DNA of 64,000 bases from Crocodylus rhombifer (lineage: Eukaryota; Chordata; Crocodylia; Crocodylidae): NCBI GenBank assembly GCA_038503035.1, contig JAVSML010025539.1, positions 1 through 64,000 on the forward strand. Direction: 5' to 3'. The translations under genes were made by a program, and so were the position numbers. The notes under the pieces are model-generated. The model did no database searches, was not told the DNA's origin, and saw nothing but the letters and a program-made list of their open reading frames with translations. This document shows, in pieces, positions 1 through 10,250 of this stretch. The first letter of the stretch is position 1. Every line of letters starts with the position of its first letter.

Positions 1-1797
1 CCCCCCCCACCATGGTACCCTCCCCTCCTCCTCCAGCCCCCCAACCTCCTACTTACATGGCAGGAAGCCAGGTCCAGGTTCCTGCAGCTTGCACTCCTTC
101 CTGCTCCGCATGGGGTATTTTTCTCCTGGGGTATTTTTTGACCCCTGAATATCCAGGAGTCTAATTTTGTCCTCATGCTGCAAATTTGCACCTCAGAGAA
201 TGGTTTTTTATTCCCACATGTGCCTCTTGCAGCATCTCAAAGGGGGTTGAGAAGCTGCAATAGGTATGTGCTCGCTCATCTGGACACGTACCATGGATGT
301 ATTACTTCCCTCATTGTTAAAGAAACAAAGTTGCACATTAAGGGCACGTTATTTTTTTTCCAAGGGGTGGACCTTTTCTGCTAAAGCATTAAACAAATAG
401 TCCTTTCAGGCTGTCTTTGGAATCAGCTCTTCTGTTGTGCACCAATTAAACTGTTATACCACAGTACAAAACTATAGGAGACCAGCTTAAAATACAATTG
501 ACAAAATCCTTTGTATTGATGCAACAAAGCTTTTTATTATAATGAATTTTAATGTGACAGTACAACAGAGTATCCAAGATTAAGCTGTGGGGTTAATTTA
601 GACTGCCTTGGAAAAAGCCTTTGTCCTCTCGTGCTTCCTATCTGCTGTGCTTTTTCAGTCTATCCACTTACACAAATTTGCCATTCTTATAGAAAGTTGC
701 TTTTTATTTCAGCAAAATATAGGTTTGAATATAGCTTTTCATCTCAGACAATTATTTATGGAAGAATGAGCAGAATAAATGAAAGAAAATGCAATTACTT
801 ATTCCCAATCCCGTTTATTGAAGATATCTTTTGTCTCTTACAAACAAGAAGAGGAAAAATTACATAAAGGGAAAGGTGCATCCTCCTTGGGTAGTAACAT
901 GTCTTCCACCCAGCTAAGAGTCACACATTTCTTTACAATTACATTACAAAGAATATACTTGTGGGAAGAAATGATACAACTGTGATTTACCATGAAAATA
1001 TACAAATGAATTTGCCCTCCTGAGGATTTATAAAAGACCATTTTTCAGTTTGCTCATGGAACACATCAGAAAGTCCAACTTGCATACACTGAGGATTTGG
1101 TTCTACACTTCCCATTAACAGACTTCAAAAATTGTAGCTATACCCAACAACATATGCTGTTTCTAAGAATGTTTTACATGCATTGACTTCTTCAGTGCCT
1201 GATGGTCTATTTATTATTTATACTCTGTTCTACTCCTGAATTTAATAAGGTAGTAAAACACAAAAGAAAACTGACAGAATGACTCTTGAGTAACAGGATA
1301 ATTTTAGGGTCCTAAAATATTCCCTCTGTCTGTCAGATTCTTGTCAATTCTTCTTCTTTAGGCTCTCTCCCCCACCCCACCCTCCACTTTTTTTTTAAAC
1401 TTATGCTTGTCCTTTTCTCTTTCTTCCCTGTAGGTGCTGTAATAGTGGTAGTTTGTTACATACTGATGTGTATTTTCCAGTAAGAAACATTATTGAAGTG
1501 ATCATTTATTAAATAGCTGCTTATTTTGGAGCAAGTAGAATTATTAAAGTAACTTATCATAAGAGATGCTGCTCATTTTGAAGCAAGAGGCATTGAAAAG
1601 TTTGGGTTTTTTATTTTTCAAATCCTATATGGTCTGTGAACTCAGCTCAGTAATTTTAGGAGATGTTAAAGCACTATTAACTAAGTACTGTATCTTGGTT
1701 TTTTTTATCTCCCTGACCCTCTCCCCTCCATTCCTCACCTGCCTTCCTTCTTCATCCTTCAGAAATCAGTCCGTAGCTCTAAGAAACCTTCCATTTT
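1..1797. other. AT-rich non-coding stretch, no gene seen
   Basis: No open frame here resembles a known protein. The first 60 bases are C-rich. Roughly 60-250 has a mixed GC composition that could be the end of an old repeat running in from the left. The rest is ordinary AT-rich DNA with short homopolymer runs. Confidence 0.5.
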
Positions 1798-2289
1798 GCC
1801 TAAGTACAGACAGTTAAAAGCTGAATCAATGCAATCTTCACAGGTTAGTCTAAACTGCATAGATTGAATCAATAAGCAAGTGAACAGACATTCACTTTTT
1901 GATTCCAGAAAAGTAGCCACATACCTGCAGTGGCTCAGGCCCGAAGCCAGGAGTTACTAGAGCACTTGGTGGGGGTGTGGTTTAGGCTAAGGCTAGCCTG
2001 CCCACCCTGTGAAGGGAGCTCCAATACACCCACCCCACCCTCCAGTGGGGGCTGAAAAACCCTACGGACTAGATGTTTACCTGATCACCCATTTTTGAAG
2101 CTGTCTGCAACCAGGCATTTGTGTTTTTATCACAGCTATAAACTGCTTTCTGTGGCCAGACTGAGTGAAAATTGTCACTTCTGTCTGCACCCTTTGAAAG
2201 TGGTTTATGTATACTGAACTTCTGTGTCACGGATCTGAACCAGTTTCTGATCACTTATACTGATTGATGTGCAACTTCTGTCCATAGCC
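1798..2289 (+). mobile_element. Family Y nonautonomous DNA element, copy 1 (about 490 bp)
   Basis: The left end (starting gcctaagtacagacag) and right end (ending cttctgtccatagcc) are imperfect inverted ends of a family seen again at 23620, 43989 and 58329. Within the copy, the segments 'caggttagtct', 'gaacagacattcactttt' and 'ccagtttctgatcactta' match the copy at 58329. The centre is a GC-rich run with a 'cacccaccccaccctccag' type core. No transposase frame is visible. The terminal sequence (TAGGGACAG in better copies) recalls hAT ends, but I could not find a convincing target duplication, so the superfamily is inferred only weakly. Confidence 0.65.
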
Positions 2290-2963
2290 TTTAAGTTGTG
2301 GCTTTCCTTCTCTTGCTATCTGCTGGTCAATGTCTAAATTAAGCACTCCACATTCCCCCAAAATGACAAATTAACTTCTCTCTCTAGAAATGGCTGATGG
2401 GTTCAGTTGGGGAAAAAAAAGAGATTATTTTGAAGAGTATATTGCACTGTTAGCATTTAATCTCCAAAACTGACCAAGAATAAAATAACTGAGTCTCACA
2501 GCTAGGATTGTCTACATGGCAGGTCTTTAATAGCTCCTTACCATGTTTTATGATTATTTTATATTTAAATGATACATGTATAAGAAATTACCAAGTTCTT
2601 ACAATTTTTTCCCTTATGTTGTCTAAAAAATTCTCTTGAATCTATTTTTTTGCAATTAAATCTCATATGCTTACTAAGTAGAGAAAATGCTGATGATGTA
2701 GACTTACTTTTTTAAGAGGATTTATATAACTGACACATGCTCAGACACAGGAGGTGAACAGTGTAAAATAAGTTCAAAAGAGATAGAAAGAATTAAAGTT
2801 TTTTTAAATTATACTAAGAAATAAAACATTGGCATGCTAGAATTTATTTTCTGTCCTGCTGTTGATGGACATACCAAGACAAAAAATGATTTTTTTAATT
2901 TTTTTTTATGATACCATTCTCTCATTGTTCTTATGACCTCTGTTCTGAAATATCATACACACT
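2290..2963. other. AT-rich non-coding stretch
   Basis: Nothing recognisable. Homopolymer A and T runs around 2400 and 2890-2915. Confidence 0.5.
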
Positions 2964-3335
2964 GGGCACGTCTACACATGTAACTAGTGCAACACAATAA
3001 ACTCTGGATCACAGACTTTTCTCAAGAGTGACCAGGGGCTACAAGGCATCCAGCTAAAAAGTAGAACTGACAGGTCTAAGTATCAAGCTTTTCATGCAAT
3101 GCATTATTGCTCCTGGGTGCTGTGTTTGCACATGCACCCAGGACTACAGTATGTTGATCTGGGCTGGAGCAGCCCCAGCTAGCAGGAGGACTGTGGGGGT
3201 CAGCCTACCAGCCCAGAGCTGCTCCAACCTGGCTCAACATGAAGGGCTGGCTGGGGGGACAAGGGTACTCCAGTGCAGGATTAGCTGGTAGGCAACCTCA
3301 GCACTGAAGAAGCCTTGTGCTCCAGCCAGCCCCAT
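2964..3335 (+). mobile_element. Family X nonautonomous element, copy 1, with a 94-bp insertion
   Basis: It starts at gggcacgtctacacatg and carries a GC-rich core with the phrases 'ggcaggaggcctgtgggtcagcc' (variant), 'agggtgctccagtg' and 'tgtgctccagccagcccc'. The same order of phrases recurs at about 35470-36120 and 43025-43450. In this copy the AT-rich lead-in ('aaactctgga...ttattgctcc') is split by a 94-bp block at 3011-3104 that the other two copies lack. No coding capacity. Superfamily unknown. Confidence 0.6.
3011..3104 (+). repeat. 94-bp repeat unit R94, copy A
   Basis: It runs from acagacttttctcaagag to ttcatgcaatgcat. An equally long copy at 5237-5330 in the same orientation differs at about six positions by eye. 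This copy sits inside family X copy 1. Confidence 0.85.
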
Positions 3336-4828
3336 ATTCTTTATTTTATCAGGGATTAAAGGATATGATTTTTATATTTGATAAATAAGCACTTGTGCAT
3401 CTTTCCAAATTTCAGTCATAAATAACAAGTGTTCACATATACTACTAGATTTTATAAAACCCATTCCTTATTTTTCAATTAATTGCGTTGAACTTTTGTA
3501 GGCTTAAAATTATTTTTTACAGCATGGGCATTCTTTCTTTTATGACCTGAGTCTCAGTCCACTGTAGAAATCTAATTAGAAATATCATCTAATTATACAG
3601 AGGCAGCAGTCACTGTATATTAAGGTTGGTTTGTCTTTCTAGTGGAAAATCTGAATCTAAATGTTTTATTATATTTTTCAAATGAGCTATATGTTCCTGT
3701 GAATAATGTCAATTTGTAGTATTGTGGGAATGCATCTGGGGATAAATGAGGGGATTGTTTAGGGAAAGAAAGTGCCAACTAAATATAAAAGAAAACAGAA
3801 ATATGTATAAAATATACTTATTATAAGGAAGTTGTTTTAGTACTCCTTAAAGCGTATCTGAGGCAAAGAAATAGGGTCATTTAAATAATATTGGGAAGGA
3901 GGAGCACATGACTGCCAGAAATCTTTACAATCTGCTGGAAGTATAAGTAAGATTCTCCTCACTCCATGTAGTTCTCCTTGTTAATTCCGGATGATTTAGC
4001 CCAAACACTAACATCTTGGGGTTTACAGTACCCAAAACTACTTGTTTCTATACTCCAAGTAGTCTTGTACTATAAATATTTGGCAGAAAGTGGTTTTAGT
4101 GGCCTAGATCTAGCTATCACTTCACCATCCAGTAAAAACTCACCAGCACTCTTTGGTCCTTTATTTTTTCCCTGGGATGAATAAACTATTCAAAATAGTG
4201 AGCTTACAAAGTTGATGTTCAGACTGGATCAATGGTCGATTGTGCTGTCTTGGGCTGTGTCTAATTTCTGATGGTGTCAGTTCCTAAGATTCCATCCTCA
4301 CTATCATGGACAACTTTGGCAGCTGCACTGGAAAATATATGAATCTATTTCTTGATGCCTCACAAATAGTGTTTCGATGGTATGAATTATATCTGAAAAT
4401 AGCTTAGGCCAGTGATATCCACCCTTTGATTGTATCTTGTGTATGAACTGAAAGTGGCATCATATGAAACCAACCAAAAGCCTTGTTTTACTTAGCAAGC
4501 AGCAGTATTTTTATAGGGCAAGCTATAAGGAAGTTTTCAAGTATTAAGGTGGTAAAGGCAAGTATGCATCCCTGGATATTAGAGTTACCATTTCAAACAT
4601 CACAAAATAATGATTATGAGAAGTCCAAATGTTTGTGGACTATGAAAAGTCATGTGAAGGAATCATTAGTGTAAATATTTTACTTTGCTATACAGACTAC
4701 TGTAAGCTTCTAAGAAGAAAATAATGGGATAATGATAAAAATTTTGATAACGAGTGATAATGACAAAATATTTTGTAATTTCCTTTGAGAGATTCCTGCT
4801 CTTGTTCAGATAAATTCAGAGTCTGTGG
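3336..4828. other. AT-rich non-coding stretch
   Basis: No repeat family or coding sequence recognised. The short open frames in it have no family resemblance. Confidence 0.5.
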
Positions 4829-5059
4829 CAGTGATGGCTAACCCTTTTGGCAGGTATACTACAAGTTAAGCCCCTCTCTCTCCCTAAATGCTGCTCTCAT
4901 CCTGGTCTTGACATTAACCATTGCTTGTCCTCCACCCCAGTTGCTGAAACATGTCCCAATGGGGTACTATACCCCTGATTTTTAGTGGTAAGCCCTGCCC
5001 TCTAGCTGCTCCTGGAGCTCCACAGATTTGGCCTGCAAGCCATACCTTTGACATTCCTG
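4829..5059 (+). mobile_element. hAT-like nonautonomous element (MITE), about 230 bp
   Basis: The left end CAGTGATGGCTAACCC and the reverse complement of the right end (CAGGAATGTCAAAGG) are imperfect inverted repeats of the CAG(G/T)-start type common in hAT elements. The body is non-coding. The 8-bp flanks do not match, so the target duplication has decayed or my ends are off by a few bases. Confidence 0.5.
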
Positions 5060-5236
5060 CCCTAATGTAATTCAAGTGTGCCTGCATACATATATGCCCT
5101 AAGCAGGGCATTTGCCCGGGGCATGTGAACTTAAAACTTCTGAGTCTTCTACTGGTTTTGATAAACAGCATATTCACATCTCCCTACATGCTAGTGTCTA
5201 GTATCATCACTCATCAAATTATGACTTACATAGATT

Positions 5237-5330
5237 ACAGACTTTTCTCAAGAGTGACCGGGGGCTACAAGGCATGCTGCTAAAAAGTAGAGCTCACAGG
5301 TCTAAGTATCAAGCTTTTCATACAATGCAT
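5237..5330 (+). repeat. 94-bp repeat unit R94, copy B
   Basis: Same length and orientation as the unit at 3011-3104, about 94% identical by eye. Here it stands in AT-rich DNA with no family X sequence around it. Confidence 0.85.
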
Positions 5331-5599
5331 ACAGACAGTTGTGTCCAGTAAAAGATTTGACAAAAACCAGCATGCTGGGTATGGAGTAACTTTTGTTATC
5401 TAATGAGAAATGCTGAGAACAGGTGTGGGGTTTAAGTCATATCTTCCTTCAAGGATGTATGCACCTAACTCCCTACCAATGATAAATAGTGTGAATCTAT
5501 CCAGGAGTTAGTTTCAGTTTAGATGCTTTTCTCACAAAATGCAGCTTGAAGGACATGGTGTTGGTAGGTCTCTTTTAACCAGCATGTACAACACTCCAC

Positions 5600-5928
5600 T
5601 AGGATGTCTAAGGCCTCACATAAACTTTCAGTTTCTTTCCCAGGAAGAAGAAATTGCTAGTGTTCCAAGAGAAAACATGAATATATAGATGTTCTGGTCC
5701 TTCCTCCCCCAAAAAGTAAGAAGACAGAGACTGGGCTGGTATACATACAAGACAAGCAGTCAGTGAAGATGTAGATTGAGAAGTCAATGGGTCAGAGACA
5801 GGCTGGGTGGTGGCAAGAGAAGGGGGATGAATAGTGGAGAAGTACCTGGGAAGTCGGATGTCAGGCAGGTTATAATGTGTCATAAATCCAAAGTCTATAT
5901 TTAGTCCATGATTTTTAGTATCCAGGAG
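5600..5928 (-). mobile_element. 3' part of a Penelope-like element, cut off by a CR1 insertion
   Basis: Read on the minus strand, the frame GLNIDFGFMTHYNLPD runs toward lower coordinates and continues the C-terminal coding region of the PLE whose upstream part lies at 8846-10250. The CR1 between 5929 and 8845 separates the two. A threonine/serine/proline-rich stretch and an 'FLGTLAISSSWE'-like tail follow, in broken frames. The usual PLE tail ('gaaagcttgtaaataa') seen at 34.9 kb is absent, so the extreme 3' end seems lost near 5600. Confidence 0.7.
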
Positions 5929-6194
5929 GTTTCACAGTTTCATAGTTTCTAGGGTCGGAAGGGAACTGAGTAGATCATCTAGTCCGACCCCCTGCCATGG
6001 CAGGAAAGAGTACTGGGGTCAAACAACCCCAGCAAAGTGTTCATCTAACCTCCTCTTAAAGACCCCCAGGGTAGGAGCTTGCACCACTTCTCTTGGAAGC
6101 TGGTTCCAGATCTTAGCCGCCCTGACCTTGAAGTAGCGCCTCCTGATATCTATCCTAAATCTACCTTCTGCCAGCTTGTGATGGTTATTCCTGG

Positions 6195-7770
6195 TCACTC
6201 CTGGCAGTGCTTGGGGGAACAGGCCACTAGTTCGCCCCTCAGCCTTCTCTTCTGGAAACTGAACAGGTTCAGGTCCTGTAGCCTCTCCTCATAAGGCCTG
6301 CCCTGCTGCCCCTTGATCATACAAGTGGCCCTCATCTGGACCCTCTTCATGTTGTCCACATCCCTCTTGAAGTGCGGTGCCCAGAACTGGACGCAGTACT
6401 CCAGCTGCGGCCTGACCAGTGCTGCATAGAAGGGGAGTATCACCTTCTTGGACCTGCTTGAGATGCATCTGTGGATGCATGACAAGGTACGGTTGGCCTT
6501 CCTGATTGCATCCCCACACTGCCGGCCCATGTTCATTGGAGTCAATGATGACTGCAGGCTCCTTTTCCGCCTCTGTACTGACAAGAAGGGAGTTCCCCAG
6601 CCTGTAGGTATGGTGCTGGTTGTTCCTCCCCAGGTGCATCACTTTGCACTTGTCAGCATTGAATCCCATCCTATTCTCATCCTCCCACCCCTGTAACCTG
6701 TCTAGGTCCGATTGTCGCCTATTCCTCCCTTCTAGCATGCCCACATCCCCCCACATCTTAGTGTCATCAGCAGATTTGAACAGGGTGCTTTTACCCCCTT
6801 GTCCAAGTCGCTGATGAAGATGTTGAACGGTGCAGGCCGAAGGAATGAGCCCTGCAGAACCCCACTGCCCACATCTCTCCAAGTCGAAAATGACCCATCC
6901 ACCACCACTCTCTGGGTGCGGGCCTCCAGCCAGTTGGTGACCCAATTGACTGTGTGGGTGTTGACACCACAGTCCCCCAGTTTCTTAATGAGAACAGGGT
7001 GAGAGACAGTGGCGAAGGCCTTCCAAAAGTCCAGGAAGACTATATCCACTGCTACCCCTGCATCTAATGATTTGGTGATCTGATCATAGAAGGCCACCAG
7101 GTTGGTCTGACAGGACCTGCTACTAATGAACCTATGTTGGTTGCCCCTAAGCATGACCTCCCCTGCTGGCCCCTCGTGGGCATGTGCCAGAATAATATTC
7201 TCAAAAAGCTTGCCCCGGATCGAGGTAAGACTAACTGGCCTATAGTTTCCTGGGTCTTCCTTCTTCCCCTTTTTGAACATGGGAACCACGTTGGCCCTCT
7301 TCCAGTCCTCTGGCACCATGCCAGAGCACCACAAGTGCTTGTAAAGCCATTTCTGGGGTCCTGCAATGACCTCAGCCAATTTCTTTAGTACTCTAGGGTG
7401 GAGATCGTCTGGACTGGCTGTCTTGAATACATCCAGTCGCTCCAGAAGTTCCCTAACTAGTTCCTCACTAACCCTTGGCCTAGGCGTGCCTCCCCTGGGG
7501 CCTGAGGGGGGTCCAGTGGGGGGGTGACTTCCGGTCCCTGATTAGGAAAATGGAGGCAAAGAAATCGTTAAATATGTTGGCTTTGTCATCTGGTGTGATG
7601 ACCAAATTTCCTAATGTGTTCTGCAGGGGCCCCACATTACCCGGAACCTTCTTTTTACCCCCTATGTATTTAAAGAAGGACTTCTTATTGTCCTTCATCT
7701 GGGAAGCTAGTCCCAGTTCCATCTCTGCCTTGGCCTTCCTGATCGCCCCCCTACTTCCCTGAGCAACTGC
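6195..7770 (-). pseudogene. CR1 ORF2 reverse transcriptase domain, frameshifted
   Basis: The RT copies LINE RNA at the target site. Reading down the minus strand, one sees ITPDDKANIFNDFFASIF (about 7620), 'NYRPVSLTSI' (7240), motif A region 'FLDFWKAFATVSH' (7030), a motif B variant 'LQGSFLRP' where PQGSVLGP is usual (6860), and then, in a different frame, 'SADDTKMWGDV' (6760). That break between motifs B and C, plus another near 6570, prevents a full protein. The first Asp of motif A (LDF) and both Asp of ADD survive in the DNA. The C-terminal 'VRPQLEYCVQFWAPHF' segment is clear. Confidence 0.93.
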
Positions 7771-7773
7771 GGT

Positions 7774-8751
7774 CTAGTCATCCCTGGTGATGGCCCCTCC
7801 TTTCCATTGGGTATACGCCTCCCTTTTAGCTAGGAGACATTCCCAGATGCTTTTGGTGAGCCATGGGGGCTTGCGTGCCCTCCTGCTCCTTTTGATCCGT
7901 GTTGGGATTACCTCTCTTTGGGCTTGGAGGATCATCTCCTTGAGGAGCAAGAACCCTCCTTGGATGCCTGGCTCCCTTCCCCTCTGGGACCTCAGTGCTT
8001 CCCCGACTATTCTCCTTAGCTCGTTGAAGTTTGCCCTCCTGAAATCTAGGGCTCCTGCCTTGCTGCAGGCCTTTGCCACCTTGCGCTGGATAGTGAATTC
8101 CAGCAGGCGTTGATCACTGTCGCCCAGGTGGTCGAGCACCCACAGCCCCCTCACCAGGTCGCCTCCCGTGGCCAGCACCAGGTCCAACAAGGCGTCTCCC
8201 CTGGTGGGGCTGGGCACTTCCTTGGTTAGATGGAGGTCCTGCATTCTAGCTAAGAACCTACGTGAGCGGTCAGTTCTGGCTGACTGCTCTTCCCAGCAAA
8301 TGTCCGGGAAGTTCAGGTCCCCCATGACTACCACATCCTTAGACTTCCCTACCTCCATGAGCTGACCTAAGTCTTTCTGGTCGAGCTTTTCCCTTTGGTT
8401 GGGAGGTCTGTAGTAGACCCCCACTGTTAAGTCTCTTTCCCTTCTACTGCCTTGTATTCTAACCCAAAGCACTTCAGAGTTCCCTTCTTCTGATTCTTTG
8501 TTAATTGATGAGGATGGGTATTCCTCCTTAATGTAGAGTGCCACACCCCCACCTTTTCTTCCTATCCTGTCCCTCCTGTACAGCCTATAGCCCTTGACAT
8601 TCACCACCCAGTCATGTGTTGAGTCCCACCACATTTCAGTGATCCCCGCTATGTCCGGGTTGGTGTCAGCTAGCTTGTTTCCTATACTACGAGCGTTTGT
8701 GTAAAGGCATTTGAGGCCTCCTGTGGATGTGTGTACTGGCCCCCTAATCAC
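7774..8751 (-). pseudogene. CR1 ORF2 endonuclease domain (325-codon open frame)
   Basis: This is the AP-endonuclease-like domain that nicks target DNA for CR1. The 325-codon frame shows 'YTNARS' (N19), 'ITEMWWD' (E39), 'KGGGVALYIKEE', 'VGVYYRPPNQ', 'MGDLNFPDICW' (D145, N147), 'LLDLVLATG' and 'LGDSDQRLLEF'. In this fold the last motif is normally SDH. Here the codon is CAA, so the catalytic His has become Gln at residue 214. The linker to the RT ('IPTRIKRSRRARKPPW', 'AKREAYTQWKGG') follows. The ATG at 8751 is internal, because homologous frame continues upstream to about 8845 ('ATPTTTAQPRPTSETYTQ'). Confidence 0.92.
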
Positions 8752-8869
8752 AGCATTGCCCTGGCCCCTGTCGCTTACCTGTGTATAAGTTTCGCTTGTC
8801 GGTCTAGGCTGGGCTGTAGTTGTGGGTGTTGCTTGGTCTGGCAGTCCAATGATTCCTCCATCCTCAAAG

Positions 8870-9399
8870 TGGAGTTCATAGGCTCATCTCTGGGAAGTGT
8901 TTTGTAAGTTTCCTTTGAGGATCAGGACTCAAAGAGACCTACCAACACCACTGGAAAGAGAATAGTTTTCCTGTGAGAAATGTGCCCCCACAGGTGATTG
9001 GGTATTCCTGTCAAATAGATTTCTGGTGTACATTAATTCTGGTGAGCAGGTTTTGTTTGGTCTGTCCTACGTATTTTCTATCAGTGCAGTTGGTGCATTG
9101 GATGAGATGCATTACATTACATTTTTGGAGGTGCAGCTGTAAGATCCGGGGATACTGATGGCTCTGTTGTGGAGTGTAGTAATTGTGGGGATGGTGAAGA
9201 TGTGTTGGCAGCCTTTGCATTTCTTGTCATGGCATGGTCTGGATCCATTTGGTGTGTTCTGGGTCTGAAGAACTTTGCTTCTGATGATGAGGTTAGCAAG
9301 GTTCGGTGCTTGTTTAAAGGCTGGGATGGGTGGCTCTTGGAAGATCTTTTTAAGAATAGGGTCTCTTTCTAGTATGGATTGCAACTGAAGATTTTTCAT
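8870..9399 (-). pseudogene. PLE linker and GIY-YIG endonuclease remnant
   Basis: The minus-strand frame opens with 'MKNLQLQSILERDPILKK' and has a cysteine cluster 'CHDKKCKGC'. It then reads SYSCTSKNVMHLIQCTNC, followed by 'RKYVGQTKQNLLTRINVHQ'. This matches the GIY-YIG core of PLEs: a GIY-like strand 'VMHLIQC', YIG as 'YVG', and the conserved Arg in 'LLTRINVH'. It is followed, after a stop, by 'VGAHFSQENYSL' and 'AYELHF', where CR1 begins. The nuclease would cut target DNA for insertion. Stops after the HQKSI segment make it inactive. Confidence 0.88.
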
Positions 9400-9726
9400 A
9401 TGGGTTCAAGGGAGGGGTGATATGTCATAACCAGCGGTGTGCGATTTGTGGGGGGTTTTCTTCTGTACTGCAGCAGTTCTTCATGCGGTATCCAGGTGGC
9501 CCTTTCAAATGTGAGATCTATCTCTCTGGAGGAATGTCCTTGTTGGGTGAAAGCCTTTTTAAGATTGGTAAGGTGGCAATCCTGGGTGTTCTCCTCAGTG
9601 AAAATTCAGTGGTATCTGAGGGCTTGACTATATTTCACAGCTTTCTTGGTGTGTTTAGGGTGATAGCTGGTTTTGTGCAGATATGTATGTTGGTCTGTGG
9701 GCTTCTTGTATAATGTGGTCTGTATT

Positions 9727-10172
9727 TTACCATTCTGGATACTGATCATCGTGTCTAAAAAGGAGATGCTGGAGTATTCTAGAGAAAGTCAGATGGAGGG
9801 ATGGTGATTGTTGAATTTCTGATTGGAACTCAATCAGAAATTGCAGGTTTTCAGTCCAAATGGTGAAGATATCATTGATATAGCTTAAGTATAATAAGGG
9901 TTTTATGGTGCAGTTCTTAAGGAAGTCTTCTTCCAGGTGGCTCATAAAAAGGTTGGCATACTGTGGGGCCATTTTGGTTCCCACAGCTGTTCCCATTGTG
10001 TGGAGAAAATATTGGTTATTAAAAGTGAAAGTGTTGTGTGTGAGGATGAAGTGTACAAGGTCAGTAATATCCTTGGGTTTGTATTCTGAGTTGTAATCTT
10101 GTTCCTGTAGATATGTAAGGCTGGCTTGGATGCCATCCTGGTGTGGGATGTTGGTATATAGGCTGGTAACAT
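9727..10172 (-). pseudogene. PLE reverse transcriptase remnant, catalytic YIDD changed to YIND
   Basis: The minus strand reads 'SLYTNIPHQDGIQASLTYL', then 'GTAVGTKMAPQYANLFMSHLE', then 'LLYLSYINDIFTIW' and 'LQFLIEFQSEIQQ'. The usual PLE sequence at the active site is YIDDIF. Here the first Asp codon is AAT (Asn), a one-base change that would abolish polymerisation. The two halves lie in different frames (the 10172 and 9996 frames), so there is also a frameshift near 10000. Confidence 0.9.
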
Positions 10173-10250
10173 CCGTGGTGGCTAGGAAGGTGTTACCGAG
10201 AAGGTGGTTTCAGTGCATATCATCGGTCACCTGTTCTTCAGTGAATATAC

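Larger units (their letters stand above)
5929..8845 (-). mobile_element. CR1 LINE, nearly complete ORF2, inserted in a PLE
   Basis: A minus-strand CR1 of about 2.9 kb. Its 3' end lies at 5929 with short related repeats (tttcacagtttcatagtttc). Next come the 3' UTR ('ctagtccgaccccctgccatgg'), the reverse transcriptase and, at the far end, the apurinic-type endonuclease. ORF1 is missing, as in most CR1 copies, which are truncated at the 5' end. Several frameshifts and stops break the reverse transcriptase, so the copy is dead. The upstream limit near 8845 is set by the resumption of PLE coding sequence. Confidence 0.93.
8846..10250 (-). mobile_element. Penelope-like element, RT plus GIY-YIG nuclease
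   Basis: Minus-strand retroelement of the Penelope class, made of an RT related to telomerase RT followed by a GIY-YIG endonuclease. It is 5'-truncated near 10250, where RT motifs start mid-domain ('SLYTNIPHQDGI'). It continues beyond the CR1 insertion at 5600-5928. Frames are interrupted several times. The vocabulary (PLYTNIPH-like, GTAVGTKMAPQYANLF, YVGQTKQ) is closest to vertebrate PLEs of the Neptune type, a subgroup call I make from memory of motifs only. Confidence 0.88.
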
